The notes: a model not told the origin generated them from the letters alone. A stretch of 64,000 nt of DNA from CAWBCI01 sp963787195 (GCA_963787195.1 CAWBCI010000019.1:124001-188000), one strand, 5' to 3'. Shown: positions 48,210 to 56,968, counted from the first letter of the stretch. A program made the numbers and translations.

Positions 48210-48773
48210 CTACTCATCTTTAATACTGGTAGTCCAGTCATGTGTCAGAGTAAACTCCCCTCCTATGTAAGGATTCAGTTGATAGCCCCAATCTATAGCT
48301 TTACCCGCCGGTCCTTCCCAGTATTTATCCCCAATGTAAAATTTATATTTACTATCCTGCCGGAGTATCCGGCAAAAATAGGTATGACCGGGCTGCACAG
48401 TATCAATAATACCCTTTTGTTCCGGGTTCTCCTGTGGACTGACCCCATCCACATAGCAATAAGCGCCAACTACCAGCAAAGTGTCATCCAGACACTGGTA
48501 TGCGAGCCTTGCCGAAGAATTACTCTGGTGTTGTCCCTGGGAGAATCCCCTGATCTTATTCCAGCCGGGATGCTCAGCCTTTGGATAATACCATGAATCA
48601 TTAACAGTAAAGTAAAAACTGATTTCGCTGGTTTTACCAAGTAATTTGGGGATTTTACTTGAGGAATGATTCCCTGCTTTTATAGTATATTTTTCGTAAG
48701 TATGACTGCAGGAGATAGTTCCCATAGCTAATAGAAACATAATTGCAATTGCTTTGTACTTTATCCCATCCAT
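48210..48773 (-). CDS. Hypothetical lipoprotein
   Basis: 187 residues. Start MDGIKYKAIAIMFLLAMGTISC shows a lipoprotein signal peptide with Cys22, so it is probably attached to a membrane. The mature part is beta-rich with a run of aromatic residues (FYFTVNDSWYYPKAEHPGWNKI) and no known catalytic motif; DUF-level similarity is not recognised. Standing 84 bases upstream (in its own orientation) of the small membrane-protein gene, it may share a transcript with it. Confidence 0.7.
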   Translation of the reverse strand: MDGIKYKAIAIMFLLAMGTISCSHTYEKYTIKAGNHSSSKIPKLLGKTSEISFYFTVNDSWYYPKAEHPGWNKIRGFSQGQHQSNSSARLAYQCLDDTLLVVGAYCYVDGVSPQENPEQKGIIDTVQPGHTYFCRILRQDSKYKFYIGDKYWEGPAGKAIDWGYQLNPYIGGEFTLTHDWTTSIKDE

Positions 48774-49006
48774 GATATTAAGGATTTATATTTCACTAAT
48801 TTATGTAAAAATAGAGAAAAATGGAAATGCAAATAATATAAATTTTCATTGTTGGATTTGAAAGCAGCCATGCAGATCAGCTTGATGTTTGATAGTCCTA
48901 TGCTGAACAAAGTTCCTGGTTTCTCCGGATCTTCAGTCTTTAGTCAATAATATCTCTTATATCATCAACACATCATCAAATCACCACATCAACTAATCAA
49001 AAACAT

Positions 49007-49014
49007 TACTTTTG
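49007..49014 (+). promoter_or_regulatory. -7 box of the threonine aldolase gene
   Basis: TACTTTTG, 26 bases before the ATG at 49040. Confidence 0.5.
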
Positions 49015-49039
49015 CTTTTTGATTCTTAAATAGAAGGCC

Positions 49040-50074
49040 ATGAAAAAAAATATAGACCTGCGGAGCGATACGGTAACCCGCCCATCTGAAGAAATGCTGA
49101 AAGCTATGATGAATGCTGAAGTAGGTGACGATGTATTTGGGGATGACCCAACTGTAAATGCTTTAGAAAAGAAAGCGGCGGATTTGTTTAGTAAAGAAGC
49201 ATCTCTTTTCTGTCCTTCCGGGACTATGGCCAACCAGATAGCCATTAAAGTCCATACCCGCCCGGGTGATGAAGTTATCTGTGATGCCAGCTCCCATGTT
49301 TATAATTTTGAAGGAGGAGGAATTGCTTTCAATTCAGGCTGTTCAGTAAGATTGATCCAGGGTGACAGGGGCAGGATCACGGTCTCACAGGTCCAGGAAT
49401 GCATCAATCCTGACAATATTCATAACCCTGTTTCTAGACTGGTCGTCATGGAAAATACTTCCAATAAGGGCGGTGGAAGTTATTATAAACTCTCTGAAAT
49501 TGCCGGGATTTATGAACTTACAAGGCAAAGAAAACTGGGCCTTCACCTCGACGGGGCCCGTTTGTTCAACGCTCTTGAAGAATCAAAAGACTCCCCCTCG
49601 CATATCGGCCCCTATTTCGATTCCATTTCTATCTGTCTCTCCAAAGGTCTGGGCGCCCCTGTGGGTTCCGTTCTTATGGGTACATCCGAATTCATTCATC
49701 AGGCAAGGAGGGTGAGAAAAGTACTGGGTGGTGGCATGCGCCAGGCAGGTTACCTTGCCGCAGCTTGTATTTACGCGCTCGACCATAATGTAAAAAGGCT
49801 CAGGGAAGATCATCAGAGAGCTCATGAACTTGGAAAAATACTGTCAATATTGAACTTTGTTGATGAAGTGTTGCCTGTGGATACGAATATCGTTATATTC
49901 CGTCTGAAACCGGAAATGATCGCTTCAAATTTTATTCAGCTGATGGAAGAGAAAGGTATCCTGGTTGTCGGCTTTGGCCCTCAGACTATCCGAATGGTCA
50001 CTCACCTGGATTTTACAGATGAAATGTTGGAAGAAACCAAAAAAGCCCTTCTGGAAATAGATCAGACTAATTGA
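49040..50074 (+). CDS. ltaE: Low-specificity L-threonine aldolase
   Basis: PLP-dependent cleavage of L-threonine and L-allo-threonine to glycine and acetaldehyde. At 344 residues it has the standard length. Visible: DLRSDTVTRPSEEM at the start, His86 of SSHVYNFEGG stacking on PLP, Asp171/Arg174 in HLDGARLFNA, and Schiff-base Lys202 in CLSKGLGAPVGS. C-terminal VGFGPQTIRMVTHLD is normal for the family. Its stop overlaps, tail to tail, the corrected end of the esterase gene on the other strand by 8 bases. Confidence 0.92.
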   Translation: MKKNIDLRSDTVTRPSEEMLKAMMNAEVGDDVFGDDPTVNALEKKAADLFSKEASLFCPSGTMANQIAIKVHTRPGDEVICDASSHVYNFEGGGIAFNSGCSVRLIQGDRGRITVSQVQECINPDNIHNPVSRLVVMENTSNKGGGSYYKLSEIAGIYELTRQRKLGLHLDGARLFNALEESKDSPSHIGPYFDSISICLSKGLGAPVGSVLMGTSEFIHQARRVRKVLGGGMRQAGYLAAACIYALDHNVKRLREDHQRAHELGKILSILNFVDEVLPVDTNIVIFRLKPEMIASNFIQLMEEKGILVVGFGPQTIRMVTHLDFTDEMLEETKKALLEIDQTN

Positions 50075-51165
50075 CAATTAGTTTGGAATGTAAACTGCTT
50101 TTTCCTGAACTGACCTCAACTATATAGGTACCCGGCTTCAGATTACCCCTTTGAAGTGCAAATTTACTTGTATTGATATTCAATACTTTCTTAACTATCT
50201 TTCCCACTCAAGTCAAAGATAGTCAGCTTATATGGCAGGAATTCTGCTTTCCTGACATCTACAGTGGTCCAGGAATTAAAAGGATTCGGATAGAATGTCA
50301 CTGAACCGGCAGGCATATCATTTTCAGAAACAGAAACATCCAGGGGAAGCCTATATTTTCGGAAAAAATTCCATATTTCCACGCTGGCATTGATATCCAT
50401 ATCAGTAACTCCTATAAGTACTGTGGCTCCCGGCCAGGTATGCCCGCCCCCATTTATAGTATAAAGCCTCACTTCCGTTGAATCATCGCAAAGGCCATAT
50501 GTTGAAAGAGTTACAGTACATCCATCCGTAGTGTCTATATCAGGAAGTTCCGTAATTACCGGATCAGCCGGGCAATTATCATAAGAGGTCCAGTGGGCTA
50601 TGGTGGCCTCAACATAGGCATAGGGAACCACATCATCGCTGGTACCATGGATCTGCATTACAGGCATTGGCCTGGAGGGTTCACAGGGCGAAAATGCCAG
50701 CACACCGGCAACAGAAGCAATGGCAGCAATACGGTTTTCTAGTTCGCAGGCCAGTCGATGGCTCATGAAGCCTCCCATTGACATGCCGGTGGAATAAACC
50801 CTATCCTGATCGATATTATAATTTGCAGCCATGGTATCGATCAGGGCTGAAATGAATCCTACATCATCCACGCCGTTCACTGAAAAAATATTCCATTCAT
50901 TATCCACACCATTGGGATAAACCATGATAATTCCGGCAGTATCAGCCACAAAATCAAAACCGCTGTAATACTCCTGCTCCAAGGCATTCGAACCCAATCC
51001 GTGGAGATTAAAAACCAAGGGATAGGAAATCTCCGGGTTATAATCCGTAGGTGTGTAGACTACATAAGTCCTGAGCAAACCATCATAAGTAAAACTGAAT
51101 GTCTGAGCTTCAGAATAGCTATAAATCAGGATAAAAAGCAGAAAAAAGTAAATCTTTTTCATCAA
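50067..51165 (-). CDS. Secreted PHB-depolymerase/LpqC-type esterase with T9SS sorting domain (frameshifted)
   Basis: Alpha/beta hydrolase of the poly(3-hydroxybutyrate) depolymerase / feruloyl-esterase-like (LpqC) family. Signal peptide KKIYFFLLFILIYSYSEAQ; nucleophile in GMSMGGFMSH (G-x-S-x-G), acid Asp in GTSDDVVPY and His in NGGGHTWPG. Disulfide-type Cys pairs suggest extracytoplasmic folding. The sorting domain begins VTFYPNPFNSWTTVDV, and the literal ORF stops early at 50191. Removing one base near 50199 continues the domain as FDLSGKIVKKVLNIN to SSGKSSLHSKLIVN and a stop at 50067, a 365-aa protein. Probable role: extracellular polyester or feruloyl/acetyl ester breakdown. Confidence 0.83.
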
Positions 51166-51179
51166 ATTGAATTTAAATA

Positions 51180-51187
51180 CAAAGATA
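51180..51187 (-). promoter_or_regulatory. -7 box of the esterase gene
   Basis: TATCTTTG on the minus strand, 15 bases before the ATG at 51165. Confidence 0.45.
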
Positions 51188-51257
51188 CAGCTGTTTTAAT
51201 CAACAGATTATTATCCGGAAAATCCTGAAAGGTAATTGATCATGAAAGGAATTATCC

Positions 51258-52442
51258 TCAGGCGCTTTCCACATTCAGGCGATTGTCGTCATGCTGATCG
51301 ACCAGGTTGCGGATAGGCCTGAATTCCTTCCGGATATTATCCCATTTTTCCGGATATTTTGCAAAAAGCTGAATAATGAGTTTACGGTGTTTCTTGATCG
51401 CATCGGTAATAGCGGGAGGGCTGATAGGCACCGGCATGGCCTGCCCAAGGTTGAGCCCGGTCATAGACATTTTTTTATTTTTTAGCACCAGGGCTGCATT
51501 TTCAAATTTATCCAGCAACATCATCGTCTTCGACTCCCGGCTGTCAATCTTTCTAACGGCTTCATCCATAGAAGTATTTACTTCCAGATCATCGAAATTC
51601 AGAGCATATGCATGTATATTCAGGTTTTCCTCACGGCTGTCGAAACTAAGATTTTCGGTAAAACTAACAGCATTTTCCATGATACGATTTAGATGCCTGA
51701 TATTCCCCTGGAAGTCGCGGATCTTTTCGAGGGCATCATCCGAAAGAATAAATTGCCTGCCATATTTGACTGAGATTTCCTGCACAAAGGACTGACAAAG
51801 ACCTGTAAGGCTCTCTCCGTGATTCTGGCGGATACGCTGCAATTCATCTTTCATATCCATATTCTCACGGATAATGGCACGCATATTTTCCTGCAAAGAC
51901 TTAAGTATACCTGTATTATGTTTATTTAATGATAAGATGGATTTGAAATAATGATAAAAGATATGCCCTGTTGCCGACTTAGTTTCAGTCGACATCGGAT
52001 CCTGGCCTTTACTGATTCCGAAATTAGTATTGTCCTGATTGAAATAAATTACTATCAAATCGTATTTACCGTCAAATTCGTTGCGGTACCTTAATAAGAG
52101 TACAACTTTCTGCAGTTCATCAAAAATACTGGCTTGTATTGCATTTTTTGATTGTTTGACAGGCTTTTCTTCCATCCTTTCGAATGGTAGCTCTTTCTTA
52201 TCATGCCATTCAAAATGTTTATTTTTTTCCCGGAGTTTTTGGATGGCAACCATATTTTCGCGGGACGAAAGTACATCTTCACACTCAACTTCTCCTTTCT
52301 GAGACCGGATTACCATCTTCAATTCCCGGTCAGAAGCGCTATGATATACACCAATAACTTTTCCGATCCCCGGAAGGAAGAGATCGTTTTGCTGGAATAT
52401 ATTCTGAAAATCATGGCCGATAAATGTAAAAATCCCCGGCAT
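51258..52442 (-). CDS. Orphan cytosolic protein with sigma-54-activator-like lid segment (unknown)
   Basis: 394 residues, no signal peptide or TM helix. N-terminal ~130 residues are unrecognised. Centrally, MDMKDELQRIRQNHGES forms a helix, followed by LSDDALEKIRDFQGNIRHLN, which resembles the helical lid of sigma-54 activators (A-L-E-L-L-xx-Y-x-WPGNVREL), but no Walker A, GAFTGA or HTH is present. C-terminal ~70 residues (PISPPAITDAIKKHRKLIIQ) are helical. The protein may have arisen from an activator that lost ATPase function, or the likeness may be chance. Divergently transcribed from the 52683 gene across a TTAAGT-rich region; its -7 box TATATTTG is at 52469-52462. Confidence 0.6.
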   Translation of the reverse strand: MPGIFTFIGHDFQNIFQQNDLFLPGIGKVIGVYHSASDRELKMVIRSQKGEVECEDVLSSRENMVAIQKLREKNKHFEWHDKKELPFERMEEKPVKQSKNAIQASIFDELQKVVLLLRYRNEFDGKYDLIVIYFNQDNTNFGISKGQDPMSTETKSATGHIFYHYFKSILSLNKHNTGILKSLQENMRAIIRENMDMKDELQRIRQNHGESLTGLCQSFVQEISVKYGRQFILSDDALEKIRDFQGNIRHLNRIMENAVSFTENLSFDSREENLNIHAYALNFDDLEVNTSMDEAVRKIDSRESKTMMLLDKFENAALVLKNKKMSMTGLNLGQAMPVPISPPAITDAIKKHRKLIIQLFAKYPEKWDNIRKEFRPIRNLVDQHDDNRLNVESA

Positions 52443-52461
52443 ATTTTGGTTGAGTTTGCCG

Positions 52462-52680
52462 CAAATATAGGCATATTTAAGTTATTAAGTCAAGTAATTC
52501 AGTAAAATAATTAAGTTTTTAAGCATAATAATTAATCTTACTTAAAAAATCTATTAAGTTTTCTGATTCCGCTTAATATCCGCTATTATTGATCATTACT
52601 GGAATATTTTTGTATTGTCAATCTACAGTCCACCATTTATTATTTGTCCGAAAGACCAAAATATTTTTAAGTTACTTAAA
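52462..52680. promoter_or_regulatory. Divergent control region with repeated TTAAGT/ACTTAA sites
   Basis: Eight to nine TTAAG-type hexamers in ~200 bases: TTAAGT at 52477, 52485, 52511 and 52554; TTAAGC at 52519; ACTTAA at 52540 and 52674; GCTTAA at 52571; and a near-perfect palindrome TTTAAGTTACTTAAA at 52666-52680, ending 2 bases before the ATG at 52683. Minus-strand -7 box TATATTTG at 52462-52469 and plus-strand TATTTTTG at 52605-52612. The hexamers overlap the -33 zone of the minus gene, fitting a shared repressor. Confidence 0.55.
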
Positions 52681-52682
52681 TT

Positions 52683-53390
52683 ATGTTTTCAGATATAGAT
52701 ACCGGAACCAGCAGGAATTTTTTCCGGAAATATGAAAGAGAAATCAGCTACTCTCCTTCTGAAAAAAGAGTAAAAAAGAATCCTTTCACAGGCATTTCAA
52801 ACTGGCTTTATAACAAGGTAAATTCTTTCTTCGAATGGGAAGTATATGAGAGCTTTCCTTCCAATGAACAAGACAGGCCGGTGAAACAGTCAGATAATAC
52901 TGAAAATACCATGGAATGGGAACTGAACCAGAGCGCCCTGGACATAGCACTGAATGATGCCTCAGCCTGTGCCAGTGTGATCACACCTCCATTTATGAAG
53001 AAATGGATTGACAATTTCCGCAGGTTTTTCATTATTTATATAGAAACGGATGAAATGCTGGATGAAGACATTCCGGTAAAAGAAATAATTCTGAAAGAAA
53101 ATATATTCCAGCGTTCAGGAACTGATATCAAACGTTTTGTAATGACAGTAAATAACTCTGTTCAAAACACTTGCGTAGACACATTTAATGCTTTCACGGT
53201 GGTATGGAAAAAACTCAACCATGGATTAAAGCGCATGCTCCGTAAAAGTGCCAGGAAATCATACAAATTCATTTTTCACAGTATCCCTACCTCTCTCGGA
53301 CATTTTATAAAGAAAGAGAATGCTGTATTGATCCGCGGTTCGGATCCCTCTAAAAATATTCAGTCCAATACAATGAAGCGTAGATTTTGA
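52683..53390 (+). CDS. Orphan hypothetical protein
   Basis: A 235-residue cytosolic protein of unknown family. It has no signal peptide; the N-terminal 60 residues are charged (REISYSPSEKRVKKNPFTG), the middle has SALDIALNDASACASVI-type helix, and the C-terminal third is strongly basic (GLKRMLRKSARKSYKF). It begins directly after a TTAAGT palindrome and is followed 13 bases later by the SDR gene. Together with the divergent 51258-52442 gene it may form an orphan module under a shared regulator. Confidence 0.55.
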   Translation: MFSDIDTGTSRNFFRKYEREISYSPSEKRVKKNPFTGISNWLYNKVNSFFEWEVYESFPSNEQDRPVKQSDNTENTMEWELNQSALDIALNDASACASVITPPFMKKWIDNFRRFFIIYIETDEMLDEDIPVKEIILKENIFQRSGTDIKRFVMTVNNSVQNTCVDTFNAFTVVWKKLNHGLKRMLRKSARKSYKFIFHSIPTSLGHFIKKENAVLIRGSDPSKNIQSNTMKRRF

Positions 53391-53403
53391 TTAAATTCAC
53401 CGC

Positions 53404-54381
53404 ATGAAAATAGCTATCACGGGGGCCACAGGACATGTTGGCGCGAATTTATGCAGGGAACTGGTCTCACAGGGTCATCAGGTCAAGGCCCTCATCCATC
53501 ATAGTACCAAGGCAATAAAAGATATTGATGTAGAAAGGATAGATGGCAGTCTCTCAGATCCTTCTTCCCTCAATAATTTATGCAGGGATGCAGAAGTCGT
53601 TTTTCACCTGGCGGCTATGATCTCCATCGAAGGGCAGCGTGAAAAGCTGATGAAAACCAATGTAGAAGGGACTAAAAATCTTCTCGCGGCTTTTAAAGCA
53701 AATCATGTAAAAAGACTGATACATTTCAGTTCCATCCATGCACTCTCCCATTTTCCATTGGATGAAAGAATGGACGAAAGCCGTCCCCTGGTCGAAACCA
53801 GCCCTATGATGTATGAGGTAACCAAGTCGATGGGGGAAAAGATCGTGAGGGCCGAGATAGCCAATGGCCTCGACGGCATCATCATAAATCCGACGGCTAT
53901 TATCGGGCCCAATGATTACAAACCTTCTTTAGTCGGACAAGTTCTGATAAGACTTTACAAGGGAACGCTCCCCGCCCTGGTCCCCGGCGGTTACGACTGG
54001 GTTGATGTACGTGATATCACAAAGGCGGTGATTCAGGCTATCGACCACGGTAAAAAAGGAGACCGTTATATACTTTCAGGAAATTTTCTGAGTGTGAAGG
54101 ATTTTGCACAGATAGTCCAGAAAGTGACCGGCAAACAAATCGTAAAAAGGATGGTGCCTACGGCCCTGGCCAAAGTAGGTGTACCGTTTATCAGTTTATA
54201 TTCGGCCATAACCGGTAAAGACCCGCTTTACACCAATGAATCCCTTAAGATTCTCCTTTCAGGAAACCATAAAATTGCAAGTGATAAAGCCAGGAAGGAA
54301 CTTGGCTTCAATCCCCGTCCCACCGAAGATAGTGTGAGAGATGCAATTGAATGGTTCCGGGAAAACCATTATATCGATTGA
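53404..54381 (+). CDS. Extended SDR: NAD-dependent epimerase/dehydratase, 3-beta-HSD/dihydroflavonol-reductase-like
   Basis: A 325-residue extended short-chain dehydrogenase. GATGHVGANLCREL is the Rossmann loop (TGATGxVG), followed by VVFHLAAMISI, LIHFSSIHAL (catalytic Ser) and MYEVTKSMGEK (Y-x3-K). The architecture resembles dihydroflavonol 4-reductase / 3-beta-hydroxysteroid dehydrogenase-like enzymes. The next gene, 54 bases downstream, is a 3-oxo-5-alpha-steroid 4-dehydrogenase homologue, so a joint sterol- or isoprenoid-ketone reaction is plausible. No sugar-nucleotide genes are nearby, which argues against a nucleotide-sugar epimerase. Confidence 0.82.
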   Translation: MKIAITGATGHVGANLCRELVSQGHQVKALIHHSTKAIKDIDVERIDGSLSDPSSLNNLCRDAEVVFHLAAMISIEGQREKLMKTNVEGTKNLLAAFKANHVKRLIHFSSIHALSHFPLDERMDESRPLVETSPMMYEVTKSMGEKIVRAEIANGLDGIIINPTAIIGPNDYKPSLVGQVLIRLYKGTLPALVPGGYDWVDVRDITKAVIQAIDHGKKGDRYILSGNFLSVKDFAQIVQKVTGKQIVKRMVPTALAKVGVPFISLYSAITGKDPLYTNESLKILLSGNHKIASDKARKELGFNPRPTEDSVRDAIEWFRENHYID

Positions 54382-54386
54382 TCTCT

Positions 54387-54394
54387 TATCTTTG
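54387..54394 (+). promoter_or_regulatory. -7 box of the steroid-reductase-like gene
   Basis: TATCTTTG, 42 bases before the ATG at 54436, so this gene may be transcribed separately from the SDR. Confidence 0.45.
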
Positions 54395-54435
54395 TCCGTC
54401 TTTATTAAATTTAATCACACATTTTTAAATGAATT

Positions 54436-55200
54436 ATGGGCGATTTATACTCATTTAATAATCTCGTATGGGCATGGACCATCATCGGTGCCATCGTTTT
54501 TATAGTTCTTTTATTCATCACAGCGCCCTATGGTCGGCACAGCACCAAAAGCTGGGGCCCTATGATCTCCAACCGCCTGGGCTGGGTTTTAATGGAACTG
54601 CCTTCCCTCCTTGCCTTTTCGCTCTTCCTCTGGCTGGGCCCGGTAAAAAAAGATACGGTCATCATACTGCTGTTTGTACTCTGGGCTATCCATTATGTGA
54701 ACCGTTCCCTTATTTTTCCTTTCAGGACGAAAACCAGCGGTAAGAAAATGCCGGTGGTCATAGCCCTGTCTGCTGTTTTCTTCAACCTGATCAACGGCGG
54801 ATTGAACGGTTATTACCTGGGTTTTCTGACAAAGGGATACGATAATTCCTGGCTGACCGATCCGCGTTTTATCATCGGATTCATTGTTTTTTATAGTGGT
54901 TTTATGATCAACCAGGTCGCCGATCGTAAATTGTTAGCCCTGCGTTCAAAAGGTGCTGATACCAGCTATAAGGTCCCCCGCGGCTGGCTCTTCGAATATA
55001 TTTCCTGTCCGAATTTCTTTGGCGAAATGATAGAGTGGTCGGGTTTTGCCCTGATGGCATGGAACCTGCCGGCGCTCTCTTTCCTTCTGTGGACGGTTTT
55101 CAATCTCATACCCCGCGCCCTTTCACATCATAAATGGTATAAGGAGAAATTTGCAGATTACCCGAAAGGAAGAAAAGCTGTTATACCGTTTGTTTTGTAG
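54436..55200 (+). CDS. 3-oxo-5-alpha-steroid 4-dehydrogenase (5-alpha-reductase) family membrane protein
   Basis: A 254-residue integral membrane protein with about six hydrophobic segments. The C-terminal domain carries PRGWLFEYISCPNFFGEMIE and SHHKWYKEKFADYPKGRKAVIPF, the strongest signature of the steroid 5-alpha-reductase/TECR family (NADPH-dependent reduction of a conjugated double bond). Substrate may be a steroid, polyprenol or fatty enoyl compound; the residues alone do not decide. Its neighbour is a 3-beta-HSD-like SDR. A 24-bp palindrome follows 34 bases after the stop. Confidence 0.85.
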   Translation: MGDLYSFNNLVWAWTIIGAIVFIVLLFITAPYGRHSTKSWGPMISNRLGWVLMELPSLLAFSLFLWLGPVKKDTVIILLFVLWAIHYVNRSLIFPFRTKTSGKKMPVVIALSAVFFNLINGGLNGYYLGFLTKGYDNSWLTDPRFIIGFIVFYSGFMINQVADRKLLALRSKGADTSYKVPRGWLFEYISCPNFFGEMIEWSGFALMAWNLPALSFLLWTVFNLIPRALSHHKWYKEKFADYPKGRKAVIPFVL

Positions 55201-55233
55201 AAATGTTCTAACCTACTACGGGTATACTTTCAT

Positions 55234-55257
55234 AACCGACGGGTTAACCCGTCGGTT
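55234..55257. repeat. Perfect 24-bp palindrome (GTTAAC centre), copy 1
   Basis: Half-site AACCGACGGGTT followed by its exact reverse complement. Further copies are at 59486-59509 (one mismatch) and 59566-59589 (perfect), 4.2 kb away. Confidence 0.8.
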
Positions 55258-55288
55258 GATAAAATTCTTCTTTTATATTAAATTCCCC

Positions 55289-55296
55289 TACTTTTG
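55289..55296 (+). promoter_or_regulatory. -7 box of the TlpA-like gene
   Basis: TACTTTTG, about 31-34 bases before the ATGs at 55327/55330. Confidence 0.5.
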
Positions 55297-55326
55297 TACC
55301 GGATAATTAATTCTTTAAGGTTAATA

Positions 55327-55869
55327 ATGATGAAATCCCTGAATAAACTCCCCTACTTATTTTTACTTTTTATTTTATTTTTTATTTCGGAAGAAGTTAG
55401 TTCGCAGGTACCTGATTCTGTTGGATATATAGTGAAGATTGGCGATATGGCCCCGGATTTCCGTATCACTTATCCCGACGGATCTTCGGAAATGCTGAGC
55501 GATTTGAGAGGCCAAACCGTAATGCTGCAATTCACCGCAAGCTGGTGCAGTGTTTGCCGTAAGGAGATGCCGCATATTGAGAGAGAGATCTGGCAGGCAT
55601 ATAAAGATAAAGGATTGAAAGTGATAGGGATAGACCGCGACGAACCGGCCGATACTCTGCTTTCCTTTGCTAAAAAGATGAAGATAAGTTATCCTCTGGC
55701 ACTGGATCCCGGAGCGGATATTTTTGGCTTGTATGCCGATAAAAAGAGCGGTGTCACCCGCAATGTGCTGATTGACAAAAGCGGAAGGATCGTTTATCTT
55801 ACCAGGCTTTATGATAAGAAGGAATTCGAAGGACTTAAGTCTAAAATCAGGGAGGAAATCAATAAATAA
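55327..55869 (+). CDS. TlpA-like periplasmic thioredoxin
   Basis: About 180 residues from ATG 55327 or 55330 (an upstream TTG at 55294 overlaps the promoter box). Signal peptide KLPYLFLLFILFFISEEVSSQ directs it to the periplasm. The AhpC/TSA-thioredoxin domain begins VKIGDMAPDFRITYPDGS and contains the active-site FTASWCSVCRKEMP (CxxC). C-terminal DPGADIFGLYADKKSGVTRN has the cis-Pro-region counterpart. It could reduce disulfides in exported or cytochrome proteins. The next gene is a CDF transporter 14 bases downstream. Confidence 0.87.
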   Translation: MMKSLNKLPYLFLLFILFFISEEVSSQVPDSVGYIVKIGDMAPDFRITYPDGSSEMLSDLRGQTVMLQFTASWCSVCRKEMPHIEREIWQAYKDKGLKVIGIDRDEPADTLLSFAKKMKISYPLALDPGADIFGLYADKKSGVTRNVLIDKSGRIVYLTRLYDKKEFEGLKSKIREEINK

Positions 55870-55883
55870 TTTCCAGAAGGAAA

Positions 55884-56810
55884 ATGAGCGCATCACATCA
55901 TCATAAGCATACACAATCTGTAAGTCCGCAGGAAGGCCCAATACGGGAAAAGCGTCTTTTGACAGCCACTTTCCTGAACCTGGTCATTGCTGTGGCAGAA
56001 GTTGTGGGCGGATTGCTCTCCAACAGTCTCTCCCTCCTTTCGGATGCCCTGCATAACCTGAGCGACGGCTTTGCTTTGCTGATCGCCTATATAGCCAATC
56101 GCATCAGTAAAAAACCCTCGAATGAAAGGAAAACATTTGGCTATAAGAGGATAGAGATTTTGGCGGCCCTTTTCAACGGGCTGGTGCTGATTGCGGTAAC
56201 TATTTACCTCTTTTATGAAGCCTATTTAAGATTAAACCATCCCGAGCCTGTCAAAGGTCTTCTGATGTTTGTCGTGGCAGTTATAGGCCTCATTGCTAAT
56301 TTAGTAGCCGTAATTATCTTAAGGAAGGATACCGGTAATAACATCAATGTAAAAGCAGCTTACCTGCATTTGCTTAGCGACACTCTTTCTTCGGTTGCAG
56401 TCATCATAGGCGGCGGGTTGATCTACTTTTTCAATATCTACTGGATTGACCCTGTAATTACAATTTTAATAGGTATTTACATTCTGATTGAATCCTGGTC
56501 GGTACTAAAACAGACTATCGACATCCTCATGCAGGCTACCCCATCCGGCCTTGATCTTGAAAATATCCGGGATGAAATTGAAAGGATACCCGAAATAGCC
56601 AATGTACATCATGTGCATGCCTGGAACCTGGACGATACGCACATACATTATGAATGCCATGTGGACTTGAAAGAGGACATACATCTTTCAGGTACTGAGA
56701 AGATATACAGCCAGATAGATAATCTACTTAAAGAGAAGCATCACATCTCCCACCTCACAATCCAGTTCGAATACCATTGGTGTGATGATAAGGGGATGAT
56801 ACACAGGTAA
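55884..56810 (+). CDS. Cation diffusion facilitator (CDF) metal transporter, CzcD/ZitB-like
   Basis: A 308-residue proton-antiport efflux protein for Zn2+ or similar divalent metals. A His-rich N-terminus (SASHHHKH) precedes six TM helices. Metal-site residues are in LLSDALHNLSDG (helix 2, H-x3-D) and HLLSDTLSSVA (helix 5, H-x3-D), matching the zinc-type HD/HD arrangement. The C-terminal cytosolic domain (IANVHHVHAWNLDDTHIHYECHV, cut here to key residues His-His and His-x-His) binds further metal. Nearest homologue class is CzcD. No metalloregulator is adjacent. Confidence 0.9.
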   Translation: MSASHHHKHTQSVSPQEGPIREKRLLTATFLNLVIAVAEVVGGLLSNSLSLLSDALHNLSDGFALLIAYIANRISKKPSNERKTFGYKRIEILAALFNGLVLIAVTIYLFYEAYLRLNHPEPVKGLLMFVVAVIGLIANLVAVIILRKDTGNNINVKAAYLHLLSDTLSSVAVIIGGGLIYFFNIYWIDPVITILIGIYILIESWSVLKQTIDILMQATPSGLDLENIRDEIERIPEIANVHHVHAWNLDDTHIHYECHVDLKEDIHLSGTEKIYSQIDNLLKEKHHISHLTIQFEYHWCDDKGMIHR

Positions 56811-56849
56811 AGTGTGTTCAGGTACCCATGTGTTTGGGTGTTCATGTTT

Positions 56850-56968
56850 TTCTCTGTGGAACTCCGTTACCTCAGTGGACCTCGGTGTAATATAAAAAAG
56901 CATCACATTTGCAGCCATTCTTTTTGTTTCACGGAGTGACACGGAGATTTGCACGGAGGACCACAGAG
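56850..56968. repeat. Phased heptamer inverted repeat (CTCnGTG ... CACnGAG)
   Basis: Left arm: CTCTGTG (56852), CTCCGTT (56862), CTCAGTG (56871), CTCGGTG (56881). Right arm: CACGGAG (56930, 56940, 56952) and CACAGAG (56962). The heptamers are spaced 9-12 bases apart and the right arm is the inverse of the left, so the block can fold as a long imperfect stem. It fills much of the 218-base gap between convergent genes. Confidence 0.7.
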
